DNA from: Adiantum capillus-veneris
Taxonomy: Eukaryota > Streptophyta > Polypodiopsida > Polypodiales > Pteridaceae
DNA: 64,000 bases
Assembly: GCA_014529385.2 (NCBI GenBank)
Contig: CM043956.1
Coordinates: forward strand, 88,967,221 to 89,031,220
Direction: 5' to 3'
Shown: in pieces, positions 38,986 to 51,453 of the stretch
Layout: each line of letters opens with the position of its first letter
Numbering within the stretch: the first letter of the stretch is position 1
Translations under genes and position numbers: made by a program
Notes under the pieces: generated by a model
Told to the model about the DNA's origin: nothing
Database searches by the model: none
What the model saw: the letters and a program-made list of their open reading frames with translations, nothing else

Positions 38986-41200
38986 GTATATCTAGCTTTA
39001 GTCCAGAGCTCAGATACCTAGTTTCTCAATGCTTAGAGCCCGAACACACCCCACCTTGACACATCACATTCTTGATGGGTTTGGTACATCATATAGACAC
39101 ATAAAAGGGGAGATCCTAGAGCGCGTCACATTATCCCCTTGTGAGGAATTCTAGACACCTTTGATCCACCACATGCTCTAGCTTTGGAAATGTATGACAC
39201 TGGATCCTTTTATGGTGATGAGGATCGATATATGTACATGAGACATAGAGCCAAAGTTGGAGAGTACCCTACCTATGAACACTAGACACAACTTTTGCTA
39301 GATCAAATGCATCAAATATGATGGAAAGCCATAGATCACCACCCATATACACCACGCAGGTACCACATGAGGATAGAGTTGCCAAGAAGTACAAAGAGCA
39401 CCATACTAAGTTCGTGCTACATTTCTTAGGATGTAGAGGAGCCATGCCTTGGTTTCTTGACCTTGAAGGAAATCTCTACAGTAGAGGCACTTCCTAGATG
39501 AAATTGACCCTTTGATATGCTAGGTAGTCACAGCTTATAGACGTCACCTTGGTTCAACTGAATTCTTTATTGATGGTCCCAAGGGCACATATATGTCCCT
39601 ATCGATTAGCCCATACAATGTTGTAGAGCACATCTCGATGATTGTTTAGACACCCAAGTACATCCTAGGATAGTGTAGTTACATAGAGTAGATCACACAT
39701 GGATTATGTTAATGATTGTGGAGGTAGATATCAAACAAGAGCAAACCAAAGGATGTTTTGAGCTAGGCACATGATCCTTATGGTATATGTTGTTAGAGAT
39801 TCTTGCGATAGGACCTATAGCGACACAAATAACACTCAATACTCCTTGATGATTGGATTGTCATATTCTCCATGGCATGGACAAGATCCTATAATGCTTA
39901 TCATAGAGTACACACACACCTTCTAGCTAGATGGACTTCCCATACTAGGCCTCCTCCCAAATCTCCATCACACAGACAACTCTTGCCTTAGAGCATAGTT
40001 GATCAGTTGAGGTCTAGCGTGGTTGAGATAAAGGAGATGAATGTTCAAATTTAGGATAGGAGGAGTACACTAGAGAGCACTACAATAGAGACACCTAGAA
40101 TGACTATTATAGAGGTTCTTACTTGTTCTATAGAGGATGTCTAGTGTGATTACTCCTATGTTGCTAGAGGCGGGTATTGAGCCATTAGAGATGAATAGTG
40201 TTCTAAATTGGACTCTAATTGATGATTCGAGTGCAACTATTGTAGAGGTAGATGTCCCACTAGAGACTACACTTGAGGATATTGATGACCCACATGACCA
40301 CAAGAGTATCAACATTACAACTAAGCCATTAGAGACCAAGATACCTACTAGATATGATAGAGATAGATGTTTCCATTGAGATAGATGCTCATGGACATCC
40401 ACAACAAAATTCAATGATGATTAAGCATCGAGATTCCCAATGCAAGACATAGACATATGAGGTACTTATAGACCATGACTGTCACCACCCCCTAGAGTAG
40501 AGGTCACACCCTAGGATTTAGAGACCAATTTTCCTAGAGTGACTCCTACCACCACACTCAAAACACCCCAAGGTCAGGTAGAGCATACCTTAGAGGATGT
40601 CCATAGGAGTAGCACTACCTATGAGCAACCTAGGATACATCAAGATTACAAGTCATCACATAGAGCTTATTGTAGAGACACTAGACACGTTTGCATGCCT
40701 CACATGATAACATTGACTAGACTATTAGCTAGTGACAATACACTAGTTTGAATTGAGATCAATAGTGCACATGATGGTTTTTCCCAGGGTTGGCTCACAT
40801 CTAGGGATTTACTAATGGCACATGGACTTTCTAGAGGACATAGACAAAATTGGGTTCCTAAACCATAGATCATAGCACATCCTCATAGATCTCCTATAAT
40901 TTATTTACCACACATACTCTAGAGAGATCCATACCATGTTCATGAACTATAGAGTGGTAGCCTATGGCAAGTGCCAACACAAGCTAGACATTCACAACGA
41001 CATCTGAGGAGAGATCAACCTACATTTAGTAAGATATTTTGAACATTGAAGATTTGGCTACTAGAGAGCCAACCACCTATCACTCCACAAGTCTCCACAA
41101 CCCATAGCTCACCTGAGATTTCCATTGACCATGTTCTTGACCTAGAGCTACGCAAGTGTTAGCCATTTGAGGGAACTCGAGCCACATAGCTCATTGCACA
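38986..41200 (+). other. Old, strongly CHG-depleted retroelement-like sequence
   Basis: The + strand reads like coding sequence broken by very many TAG triplets. Fragments resemble a gag-like protein (for example ...MPWFL.LE.., around 39440-39480) but are too decayed to assign. In 40081-40380 I count 15 TAG triplets and no CAG, CTG or CCG, a base-change pattern expected when methylated CHG cytosines deaminate to T. The ~200 bases after it (41204 on) begin TGTTGACAGCC and hold a TATA-like TATATAAG (41331-41338), so a degraded LTR may start there. Confidence 0.4.
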
Positions 41201-41403
41201 TAGTGTTGACAGCCAAACACAGAAGAAGTTTCCCAACTTTTTGTATCATTATCTTTGAGGAAAAATGTCATTTTTGTAATATTTGAGCGGCCATTATTCT
41301 TTGTGGGAAAAATCCTCTAAAGAGGAATTGTATATAAGCCAAATTTTGTAACCCTAAGCTAACTTTTGAACTAATCAAATCCAAAGTTTACTGTGCACTA
41401 TGT

Positions 41404-43057
<1,654 letters not shown>

Positions 43058-43058
43058 C

Positions 43059-43060
<2 letters not shown>

Positions 43061-43118
<58 letters not shown>
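43061..43118. repeat. Microsatellite (GA)n at the 5' edge of the LINE
   Basis: About 29 GA units, same strand register as the GA tract at the other LINE border. Confidence 0.96.
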
Positions 43119-43121
<3 letters not shown>

Positions 43122-43283
43122 CTTGTCTTCCCTACACGCTCTACGAAACCTCCATTGCAAAAGTGACACTGCCAACGTGTTAGCAATAGCTAGGCATTCA
43201 ATAAAATGTCGAGTTTGCACGATTTTGGTGTTGTGGTGAAGCGAGCTCCTATGAGCTTTTAGGTGAGTTTTCTTGCAAACCGT

Positions 43284-43738
43284 CATTAGGTGAAATTTGG
43301 ACTCACAAAGGGGACCTTCAAGGAGTTTGACTTTACGTCTCTCTACCAAAATGGGCACATGGATAAACTTTTGCAAACAAACTCCAAAGTTGGCGGAGGT
43401 TTGATAGTTAGAATGTCCTCTTCAAGCTCTATCTATTGATATATAGCACGCCATGAGATTCCTCATATTTTAGAAGATTTTTGTTTTTTAAATTCAGTTA
43501 GATTCTGACAGAGTTGTCACATCATAGGTGAATTAAAAAAAGAATCTTCTAAAATATGAGGAATCTCATGGCCTGCTATGTATCAGTAGATATGGCTTGA
43601 AGAGGACATTCTAACTGTCAAGCCTCCGCGAACTTTGGAGTTTGTTTTCAAAAATTTATCCATGCGTCCATTTTGGTAGAGAGAGGTAAAGTCAAACTCC
43701 TTAAAGGGCCCCTTTGTGAGTCCAAATTTCACCTAATG
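43284..43738. repeat. Inverted repeat with ~200-bp arms and ~60-bp spacer
   Basis: Left arm about 43284-43480 (CATTAGGTGAAATTTGG ... CTCATATTTTAGAAGATT), right arm about 43543-43738 (AATCTTCTAAAATATGAG ... CCAAATTTCACCTAATG). When reverse-complemented they match over most of their length, with scattered substitutions. It has no recognised coding content and could be a foldback/MITE-type element or a local inverted duplication. Confidence 0.88.
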
Positions 43739-44202
43739 GTGTCCGTTTGGCAATTTCTGTATACTTGTGGGTTCATAGTAGTGAGTAGAGATACAGATTA
43801 GGATCTTACGAATCGAGAAGTGGTGACCAACATTTTTCTACCTATCTTTATACGCGATTGTTGCACAATGTGGTTTGAGGTAGGATACCAAGTCATAGTC
43901 CATAGGTTATTGATCTCTTGATGAGGAGAGCATGTCCTGTGAGTTTCATGACATTTCAAATGCGTATGGTCTAGTTTTGGATAGCATGAGCATCGTAGGT
44001 TGAGCTGCTTTCACTAGTACATAAAACATTTAGATTTGATTTCCCGGAGTAGAGATTGTCTTAGAAGGTTGAGAAGGTGCTTGACATCCATATCATTGTT
44101 TCCATGCGCCTACGAGTTGAGCTTCGTCCTTTGCCGACATAGACTTGTTGGTTTTGTTCTCGATATGCTAGTGTCCGCTTCTTGCGGTGTATCTCCTAAC
44201 AT

Positions 44203-44220
44203 TGGCACGACTGCTGAGGA
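44203..44220 (+). other. Possible degraded tRNA-Asp-type primer site of the outer LTR element
   Basis: TGGCACGACTGCTGAGGA aligns without gaps to the inner element's primer site (TGGTGCCGTTGCCGGGGA) at 11 of 18 positions; most differences are C/T or G/A changes. It is preceded by CTAACA, which could be an LTR end. It would place the 5' LTR of the outer element in roughly 43.2-44.2 kb. Tentative. Confidence 0.35.
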
Positions 44221-44728
44221 ACAAAGCCCTAGGTAGGTGACCTTAGAATAATCCTATGAGGTGAGAGTCCCTCTGGTTTGCCAGAGTATTCTTTTTATCT
44301 TAGTTTAGCTAGGATCCATGGAGAGGTGCTAGAGAGCGTGTGTCTTGCCTTGGTCACCTGTGTAGATGTTTTCTTTTTAGTTTAGATTTGTATATGTTTT
44401 GGTGTTTGAGTGGTTGATGAGGTGATAAAGAATTAGCCAGTCAATGTGTGGCAGTTAAGTGTTTATCTACTCACAATTGCAAAATCCCATTTTGTTATAT
44501 TTAGGAGTAGCCTTAGGTAGATGATTTGATCTTGATCTACAGTTGTCCATCAATGAAGATTTGCTTGAATTGTTTATTTGCATTGAAATCTTGAAAAGAA
44601 TTTGATTCTTAGTCAAAATAGTGCAAAAAAAAAGTTCACAAAAAGGTTCTGCATGGTTGAGGGTTGTTGAGAACCTAAGAAGACATTTGGGAGGATTCTG
44701 CACATAAAAATCTCAAATCTACAAAGTT

Positions 44729-44752
44729 AGACATTATACGCGTATAGTGTCT
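44729..44752. repeat. Type-B palindrome, left of the nested insertion
   Basis: A 24-bp inverted repeat with half-site AGACATTATACG and one mismatch in the right half. It matches the palindromes at 61223-62217, showing that 44.2-45.2 kb and 61.2 kb onward are one older element split by the insertion of 45213-61157. Confidence 0.85.
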
Positions 44753-45212
44753 CAAGGGCTAAAAAGAGATAAAAATTGTGAAAACTGACTGTACCCGTGT
44801 GTTCAGAAGAGTCATTATCTCGGGGGGTTCAGTATGTGTAAACCTACCATATCACGTGCGTTCAAGACATGTTTGTAAAACCCCTTATCTATAAATTATG
44901 TTAGGAATATAATGTACCCTTTTCTTTTAAAATCTGTAAGTTTTTTTCAAATTTGAAAAAATAATATCCTTCTGTATATATATTCCTGTAAGTTTCAAGA
45001 ACTTTAAATACCCTTCTGTTGAACTCACATGATACGTTACATTTTTCTTAGGTGACCTCCCCGGGGTCATTATACTCTATTGACACCTTGAGTGGGGAAT
45101 TTTGACATAGATTTGGAAATCAAAAGAAAAAAGATGAAGTGGTTGTGACTAAAAAAGGCAAAAACTTGTGTTTGTGAATACTTTTGAGCTTTAAATTTTG
45201 TTGTAAACACAT

Positions 45213-46221
45213 TGTTAATAACTGAGCCAACGTCAGTCAACAGGAGCTGCTAAAGATAGAGCCCTATGAATGCACGTCGAAGATGAATATGAAGAAGCAG
45301 TGAAGATTGGAGTTACACACTTTTTACATTTTTCAGAAAATGGCCATGTATTGTAATTTTCCAAATTATTTAGCCATTGTGATAATTGTAACGTGTTACG
45401 GGCTCAGTAAGAGTTCCAAGGTGTAAAGCATAGGTCAGTTAGTATACCTATGTTGCAGATACAATAAGTGTGGAGCCTTAAAGGTATTGGGCACCGAACA
45501 TTACACATTTTAGACCTTGCTTAAGGTAGAAAAGCCAAATTTTTAAAGATTTTATTAAGTTTTGGATAATGAAACACAACGTGAGCTAATGACGCTCATT
45601 CTCTCCTTCTCGCGCTTCCTACTCCCTCCCCGGTTGTCACATTGTAGTTGCATTTGTTGCATTGCAACCATAGGTAAGAGCTCTACGCATTGACATACAC
45701 ACATCACAGTAATTCGTAATTTTTGGCATCGCCAACCCGTGGCCTAATTTCATCATAACTAGGAGTTTACACTTTCAAATAAAAAAGTAAGCATAGGTGG
45801 GGTATTGGGGCATTATTGCTAAGAATTTATATGCATTCTGGGTCAAAAACAACTAAGTAAAAAATCCACTGCTGTTAATAATCGCGATTTTGGAACTTGA
45901 CCTAAAGTGGGAATTGAGACCATAAGCATGTGTGCTTAAGTCTTATAAACGTTTCCTAGAAGTTTCGTTACGTTTGGATGTCATTTGATGCTGTAACGAA
46001 TGTGATTTGTTTGCCGATGAGCGATTGGCTTTTGGTGATTTCAGTCACTTGAGTGTAGCTTGAGTTATATGCAAGTTATTAGTTTTTTCCCCAGAGGTTG
46101 ACAACCTCTTGTAGCCTCTATGCACTAGTCCAGTCAGCTTCGTCCCATGGATTGTCAATTTAATCGCGTTTCTCGCTAATACTGCAATAAGATAGGATGG
46201 TGAGGTTAGACATGCGTCCCA
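45213..46221 (+). repeat. 5' LTR of the inner element
   Basis: Pairs with 60148-61157 along its whole length (for example GGCTCAGTAAGAGTTCCAAG and TTCATCATAACTAGGAGTTT in both). The TATA box seen in the 3' LTR (TATAAAAG, 60460-60467) reads TAGAAAAG here (45527 on), so the 5' promoter has decayed. It holds AATCGCGATT (45880-45889), the core of the palindrome that fills this element's leader. Confidence 0.93.
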
Positions 46222-46225
46222 CATT

Positions 46226-46243
46226 TGGTGCCGTTGCCGGGGA
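46226..46243 (+). other. Primer-binding site of the inner element (tRNA-Asp type)
   Basis: TGGTGCCGTTGCCGGGGA starts four bases after the LTR end. Plant Athila/Tat elements typically use TGGCGCCGTTGCCGGGGA; this differs at one base. Confidence 0.9.
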
Positions 46244-46910
46244 CGAATAGACCTAAACTAGGAAAAACACAAGCGTCCTGTGTAGTTGTCCATTAACTTC
46301 CTCTAGGTTTACCTAGAGTAAAACTTTCTTTTTAGAAATTGTATAGCTTAAGATTGTCGTCTTTTGCTATGTAGAGGTAGTCTGGAAGTAATCGTACTTA
46401 TTGAGTGCCTTTAGAATTGTAGCATTGTAGAGATAGAGTAGGAATTGGAGAATGATTGATAGACAAGACAAGTCTTAAGATCAACGCTCAGGAAACCATA
46501 AAAAACAAGAAAACTAGTGTTTGTGCACACTTTCCACAACTCCATTGCATGAGAATCTAGGAGTAGGGTAAGTAGGATCCGAGGTGGATTTCAAGACATT
46601 TCTCTCTCTGAAAGAATCATTGTGAGTTGTTATTGGAAGTTGCAGAATTTTAGGTCTATGGCTAGAAATAGCACGAAAAGACTTCAAACCACTCAATTCG
46701 ACTGGAGAGTAAGCTTAAAAGTTGTATGAACCAATGGGTAAGCTCAAAGACACTTTGAGGTAAAATTTTCAAGAGCTTGCCAAAACTCAGATTATTTGCT
46801 TTTTCTTGACATTTTAGGCCAAATTAAGTTTTGACTTGATTCATAGGCTTAAAATAGCTCATGAAAAGACTGTCCAGTGAAAAGGTTCAAAAAAGTATTC
46901 ATTTTGGGCC

Positions 46911-48702
46911 AAAAGTAAATAATCGCAATTATTTACTTTTAGTTTGAATTTGACCAAGGTTCATACCAGTGACTTGTTACATGTGTACAAACAACAAGAG
47001 ATTTGGATCACCAAACTGACAAAAAACTGGGTAAAAACTAAAGTTTGTACTGACTTTTTGAAACTTGAGTGTAAATTGAAAAAACATTTGTCCAAACTTG
47101 TTGAAATTTGATTCATAGGCTTATATTGTTATGATAAACATGTGTATATGATCACTTGACCAAAAAGATGTAAAAAGTTACCAGTTGTAAATAATCGCGA
47201 TTATTTACATATGTCTCATTTTTCAACTTTTTTGACCAAATCAGCATACCACTAGTTTTACCATGTTGTAATAAGCCCACAAACCAAATTTGGTAAGATT
47301 TGGATCATTGGATTGAAAATTGTGATCAAATTTGCAAAGTTAGTCTGCTGACAGAAAACTGATGACCATTTGACCAAAAATAGTCCAAACTTGCAGATGA
47401 AACTTGGCTAGAGACCTTAAGTTGAGGTTCTTAACAAATCTGTGTCAAGATGGGACAAAAACTTGCCAAAAAATAGCCAGAGTAAATAATCGCAATTATT
47501 TACATCTGGTCCAAAAATTGACAATCTTGCATATTTGGGCATACCACAAGGTCAAGCATAGCAAGTAGACCTCACAAATCAATTTTGGTGAAATTTGGAT
47601 CACAAAAGTGAGACTTAAGCCACATTCTTGAAATCAGAGTCTACAGACACGAAACAGTTGATAACTTGAACAAATCTTGTTAAAATTAAGTTTTAACTTG
47701 ACTCAGAGGCTCAAAATAGATCATAAAAAGACTCTCCACTGAAAAAGTTGAAAAAATTATCCATTTTAGGTCAAGAGTAAATAATCTCAATTATTTACTT
47801 TTGACTCAAAACTGATCAAGGTTGATACAAGAGACTCTATGCATGATTACAAAAATCTTTTGTGAAGGCTCATAGAGTTTGGATCACAAAACATGCTAAA
47901 AATTTGGTAAAAATTGAAATCTGTATTGATTGTCGAGAAATTGATTCTGACTTGATGAATCTTATTCAAATTAAGTTTTAACTTGACTCAAAGGCTCAAA
48001 ATAAATCATAAAAAGATTGTCCATTGAAAAAGTTGAAAAAAGTTTTCACTTTGGATCAAAAGTAAATAATCTCGCTATTATTTACTTTTAGCTCAAAAAT
48101 GACCAAGGTTGATACCATATACTCTAAGCATGATTGAAAACATCTTTTGTGAAGGCTCATGAAGTTTGGATCACAAAACAGACCAAAACCTTGATAAACA
48201 TTGAAATCTGTATTGAACGTCGAGAACTTGAGTATGACTTGGTAAATCTTGTTCAAATTCAGTGACACTTGACTCATAGGCTTATATTGATGTGTACATG
48301 CTCAATTGACCAAAAATATGCAAAAAGCTATCAAAAGTAAAATATCATGATTATTTACTTTTGAGAAAACAATAATTTTTTTTAAAAAAATAAAAAAAAA
48401 ATCCCCTGTAGTAAACATTCGCGATTATTTACATTTGCTCCAAAATTGAAAAATTTTGCACAATTGAGTATACCACAGGGTCAAGCACATTAAGTATTCT
48501 CCACAAATCAAATTTGGTGAAATTTAGATCACAAAATTGAGACTTAAGCCAGATTCTTGGAATCAGAGTCTACGGATACTAAACAATTGATAACTTGGAT
48601 AAATCTTGATCAAACTCAACCAAACTTGTTCAGAGACCACAACAAGATAATTACTTGGCTGTAGAAACTAAGAAAAGTAAATAATCGAGATTATTTACTT
48701 TT
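46911..48702. repeat. Leader array A: ~280-bp units each with a 22-30 bp palindrome
   Basis: Eight palindromes with half-site GTAAATAATCG (plus its complement) begin at 46915, 47187, 47482, 47777, 48062, 48337, 48411 and 48677. Spacing is mostly 266-295 bases, with one 74-base interval. The copy at 47186-47209 is a perfect 24-bp palindrome; several extend to 30 bp as AAAAGTAAATAA.../...TTATTTACTTTT. Flanking unit sequence is also repeated (for example TTTTAACTTGACTCA.AGGCTC at 47690 and 47978, GTTTGGATCACAAAAC at 47877 and 48162). No coding frame. It lies between primer site and coding region, so it would be in the transcript leader. Confidence 0.9.
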
Positions 48703-49206
48703 GAGTCCTAGAAACAAGATCTTGGACTTTTCGAGCTTGTATAATGTTAGAACAACATAATACAAGGCCACCGGTCAATTTTGGGTTCCATTGGATCCAA
48801 ATTGGTACCTATTAAATCAGTTTCAAGTTGCAGATTAGTCCTTTAGCTCCTTGCAAGGATAGAATTTGGAAATCTCATTTACTGACTCACTTAGCTCAGA
48901 TTGAAGAACGAGGTTGTAGACAAAGGATTGGGAGCTTGACCAGAGCTGAATTCAAGTCAAGTGGAAAAAAAGGATAACAATCTAATCAGCAAGTTAGGTT
49001 ATTCAAGGCCTAGATTTTCATCATTTTAAAGGCTGCAATCAATTATGACACTTTCGAGCTAGAGTTAATAAACTCTTGTGAGTCTAAGAGAAATCAACTG
49101 CCAAAAGTACTTTGGAAAAAGCAGTCTTATCAAACCCGAGCATATTTTTTTTGTTATAATCAATACCAAAATATGCTAGGAGACAGTTTTCATAGAACCA
49201 ATCGAC

Positions 49207-50040
49207 ATGGATTCATCTCAAGCTGAGAGTTCAAGTACAGTATAGCAAGCCAGTAGTAGTGGTAACACATATACAAGTGCAACAGAGCAAATTTTACAAC
49301 TATATGTCTACAATGGAGATAAAGTATTATATGTAGATTCAGAAGGCCATAGATATCTAATGAGTAGAAAAAGCAGCACAAGAGCCAAGATCTTGTTGAT
49401 CAGCAGATTTATAGAAATCCCAAATGTTCACGGACTTCAGTGGAGCCAGGTATTGCAAGCTCAAAGATGAAGTGGAGATAGAAGTTCAAATAGTCAACCC
49501 AAGTATTTATCCAAAAATCTACACAAGCCAGCAAAACATACAGTTAGTGCATACGCAATCAGGGTCATTGTACATGGACTACAGTGGTCAGATCTATAAT
49601 CAAGAACTAGAAATGAAAGATCCAATAAATCAACCAATTGAAGCCAGTCTAATTGGAGAACCAAGCCAAAGACGGTACAAAGATCAAGATGGAGCATTCT
49701 ACAACTTGATGCTTAGTGCTTTAAAAGAAGACGCTGACAACTTGGCTAACATAAAAGCAAAAACTTCTCAACTAGAGCTTGACATGACAGAACCAAATGA
49801 AATACCACCAGTCATGGAATATTACCCAGATTGTGGATAAAAAGGTGGACATTTTTGTGAAGATTGTCCAAGAAACCCAAACAACAAGGACACATCAACC
49901 ACCAAGCAAGGTATAGAGCAAATTCGAAATGCGAATCTCGATGTAAGTGCATTTGACTCGTCACTTTTAATGCAATCAAATGATTTCTTATTAGCATTAG
50001 AAGCACAATTCAAAACTCTGCAAGTTCAAAATTAGCATAA
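49207..50040 (+). pseudogene. Gag-like N-terminal part of the inner element, with zinc-knuckle remnant
   Basis: ATG at 49207 starts MDSSQAESSSTV, then a TAG, and the frame continues to about 49420. A frameshift there leads into 49424-49840. Four copies of the motif Y-x-D-x-x-G-x-x-Y (or close) are present: 49330 (YVDSEGHRY), 49427 (FTDFSGARY), 49571 (YMDYSGQIY), 49676 (YKDQDGAFY). Around 49826-49873 is a damaged CCHC knuckle (YPDCG, stop, KGGHFCEDCPRNP), followed by a continuation to a TAG at about 50033. Position and knuckle suggest a Gag; I do not recognise the repeated module as any named family. Confidence 0.7.
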
Positions 50041-50181
50041 AGATGCACAGGCACCTGAAAAGTTCAAAGTTGATTCTTTGAACAATAAATTCTTGCATGA
50101 ATTAGTAAAGGTGTCCAGATATCACCGAAGATTGAAAAGATTGCTAGGTTTGCAAATGATTCTGCATCCACTGACACAAGT

Positions 50182-51453
50182 GTGCAACCATTCACGGGTC
50201 TAAGGGACACATCAAACATAATGATGCTAGCCTTGTATGGTACACATAATTTATATTCACACTATGTAGACCAAAAAGGGAAACTATACAAAAAGGATCA
50301 ACCTGTGTTCGAACAACCCACATACCAGCTCATAGAAGTGCGTCTAGGGATAGATCAGAAAGGATGGTTCATTTCAGAGGAAAGAATATATTATAGCCCA
50401 TCCTCTCTAGAACTCAAGGATATTACCCGAGTGAACCCAGAAATCTGTTCAAAGCCAAATTCTCCTCCATTAGAAATCAAGCTTCGATGTTGTGACCAAA
50501 CGAACATATACTTTGTCCAAAACAGTCAAAGATATAGGCAAGAGTCTAGCATTTATGATGCCTTGGGTCCTGAAACCACAGAAGTCCATATCATAGGAGA
50601 CCCATGGGATAGACAATATCAAGACAAAGATAATGCTATCTACAGCTTGAATTGGGGAATAATTTGTCATGTTTCACAGAGATACATAGGAAACTATGCA
50701 GAAGGTTTACATGTGCCAAACATCAACACTGCTACCCAAAGTGTACCTTCACAATCCCAAAAGATGAGACTCAACCAGAGCCAAACAGTTTTGAGCTCTC
50801 ACAATGAAGCAGGCTATAATGATCACCCTAGGAAGAGGGGAGCTGCAAATTCATCAAGCTTAGCTCTAGTACCAGAAAATGCTACACCAGTTAGAAGCCC
50901 AAGAACTTCTAGCCAGCAGACCCCTTCAAAGCAAAAACCATTGGAAGACCATATGGTTGTTGGAAGTTTTTCATTGACCCAAAAACCATCAAAATATGCA
51001 GAAAAATTCTTTTATGAAGATCATCGGGGACAAAAGTTTCAGTTGATCTCCACAAGTCAAAGTCAAAAGCCAAGAAATCCCATAGTGTTCAAATAGTTGC
51101 ATGAGACCAAGCTTACATATGCATATCAAGATGCACATGGTAACGAATATCAGCAAGATCCTGACCTTGTACAAATCCATGTGGATGGTATGACTGAAGT
51201 CAAAAACTATTTGAAGCTGATGCAAACTCTCAAGTCGCCAGAACAGGTGACAGAAAAATCAAGATCAATAAAAGCTAAAGTCCAAAAAGATACACAAAGG
51301 TCACCACTAAAATCTCCTCCGAAGAGACAGATTCTGCCAAGAAAGTACAGTGGATCTTCTAAGATCAAAAGTTACTCAAATTCAAGCACACAATGCTCAA
51401 CAATTGCAAGAAAAAGGTGCGGTATTACAACAAAACGAGCCAACTTCAATTGA
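50182..51453 (+). pseudogene. Gag-like C-terminal part of the inner element with further Y-x-D-x-x-G-x-x-Y modules
   Basis: A 304-codon frame (50182-51096), one TAG, then the same frame to 51453. More module copies: 50263 (YVDQKGKLY), 50617 (YQDKDNAIY), 51013 (YEDHRGQKF), 51124 (YQDAHGNEY). They are often followed after ~10-20 residues by a beta-strand-like stretch such as EVHIIGDP or LVQIHVDG. The end is Lys/Ser-rich (KSPPKRQILPRKYSGSSK), nucleic-acid-binding in character. There is no membrane segment and no match I recognise. It may have been one protein with the preceding piece, which is in another frame. Confidence 0.65.

Noticed and set aside
41204-41403. LTR start (TGTTGACAGCC, TATA at 41331)
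   Set aside because: No partner LTR, primer site or polypurine tract was found, so I mention it only within the CHG-depleted feature.
46911-48702. Palindrome array as a CRISPR array
   Set aside because: Spacing is ~280 bases, the spacers are themselves repeats, and the setting is a plant LTR element. CRISPR repeats have short unique spacers and occur in prokaryotes.
46911-48702. Palindromes as rho-independent-type terminators
   Set aside because: They are AT-rich, symmetric around CGCG and followed by T runs on both strands only because of the symmetry; the context is eukaryotic.
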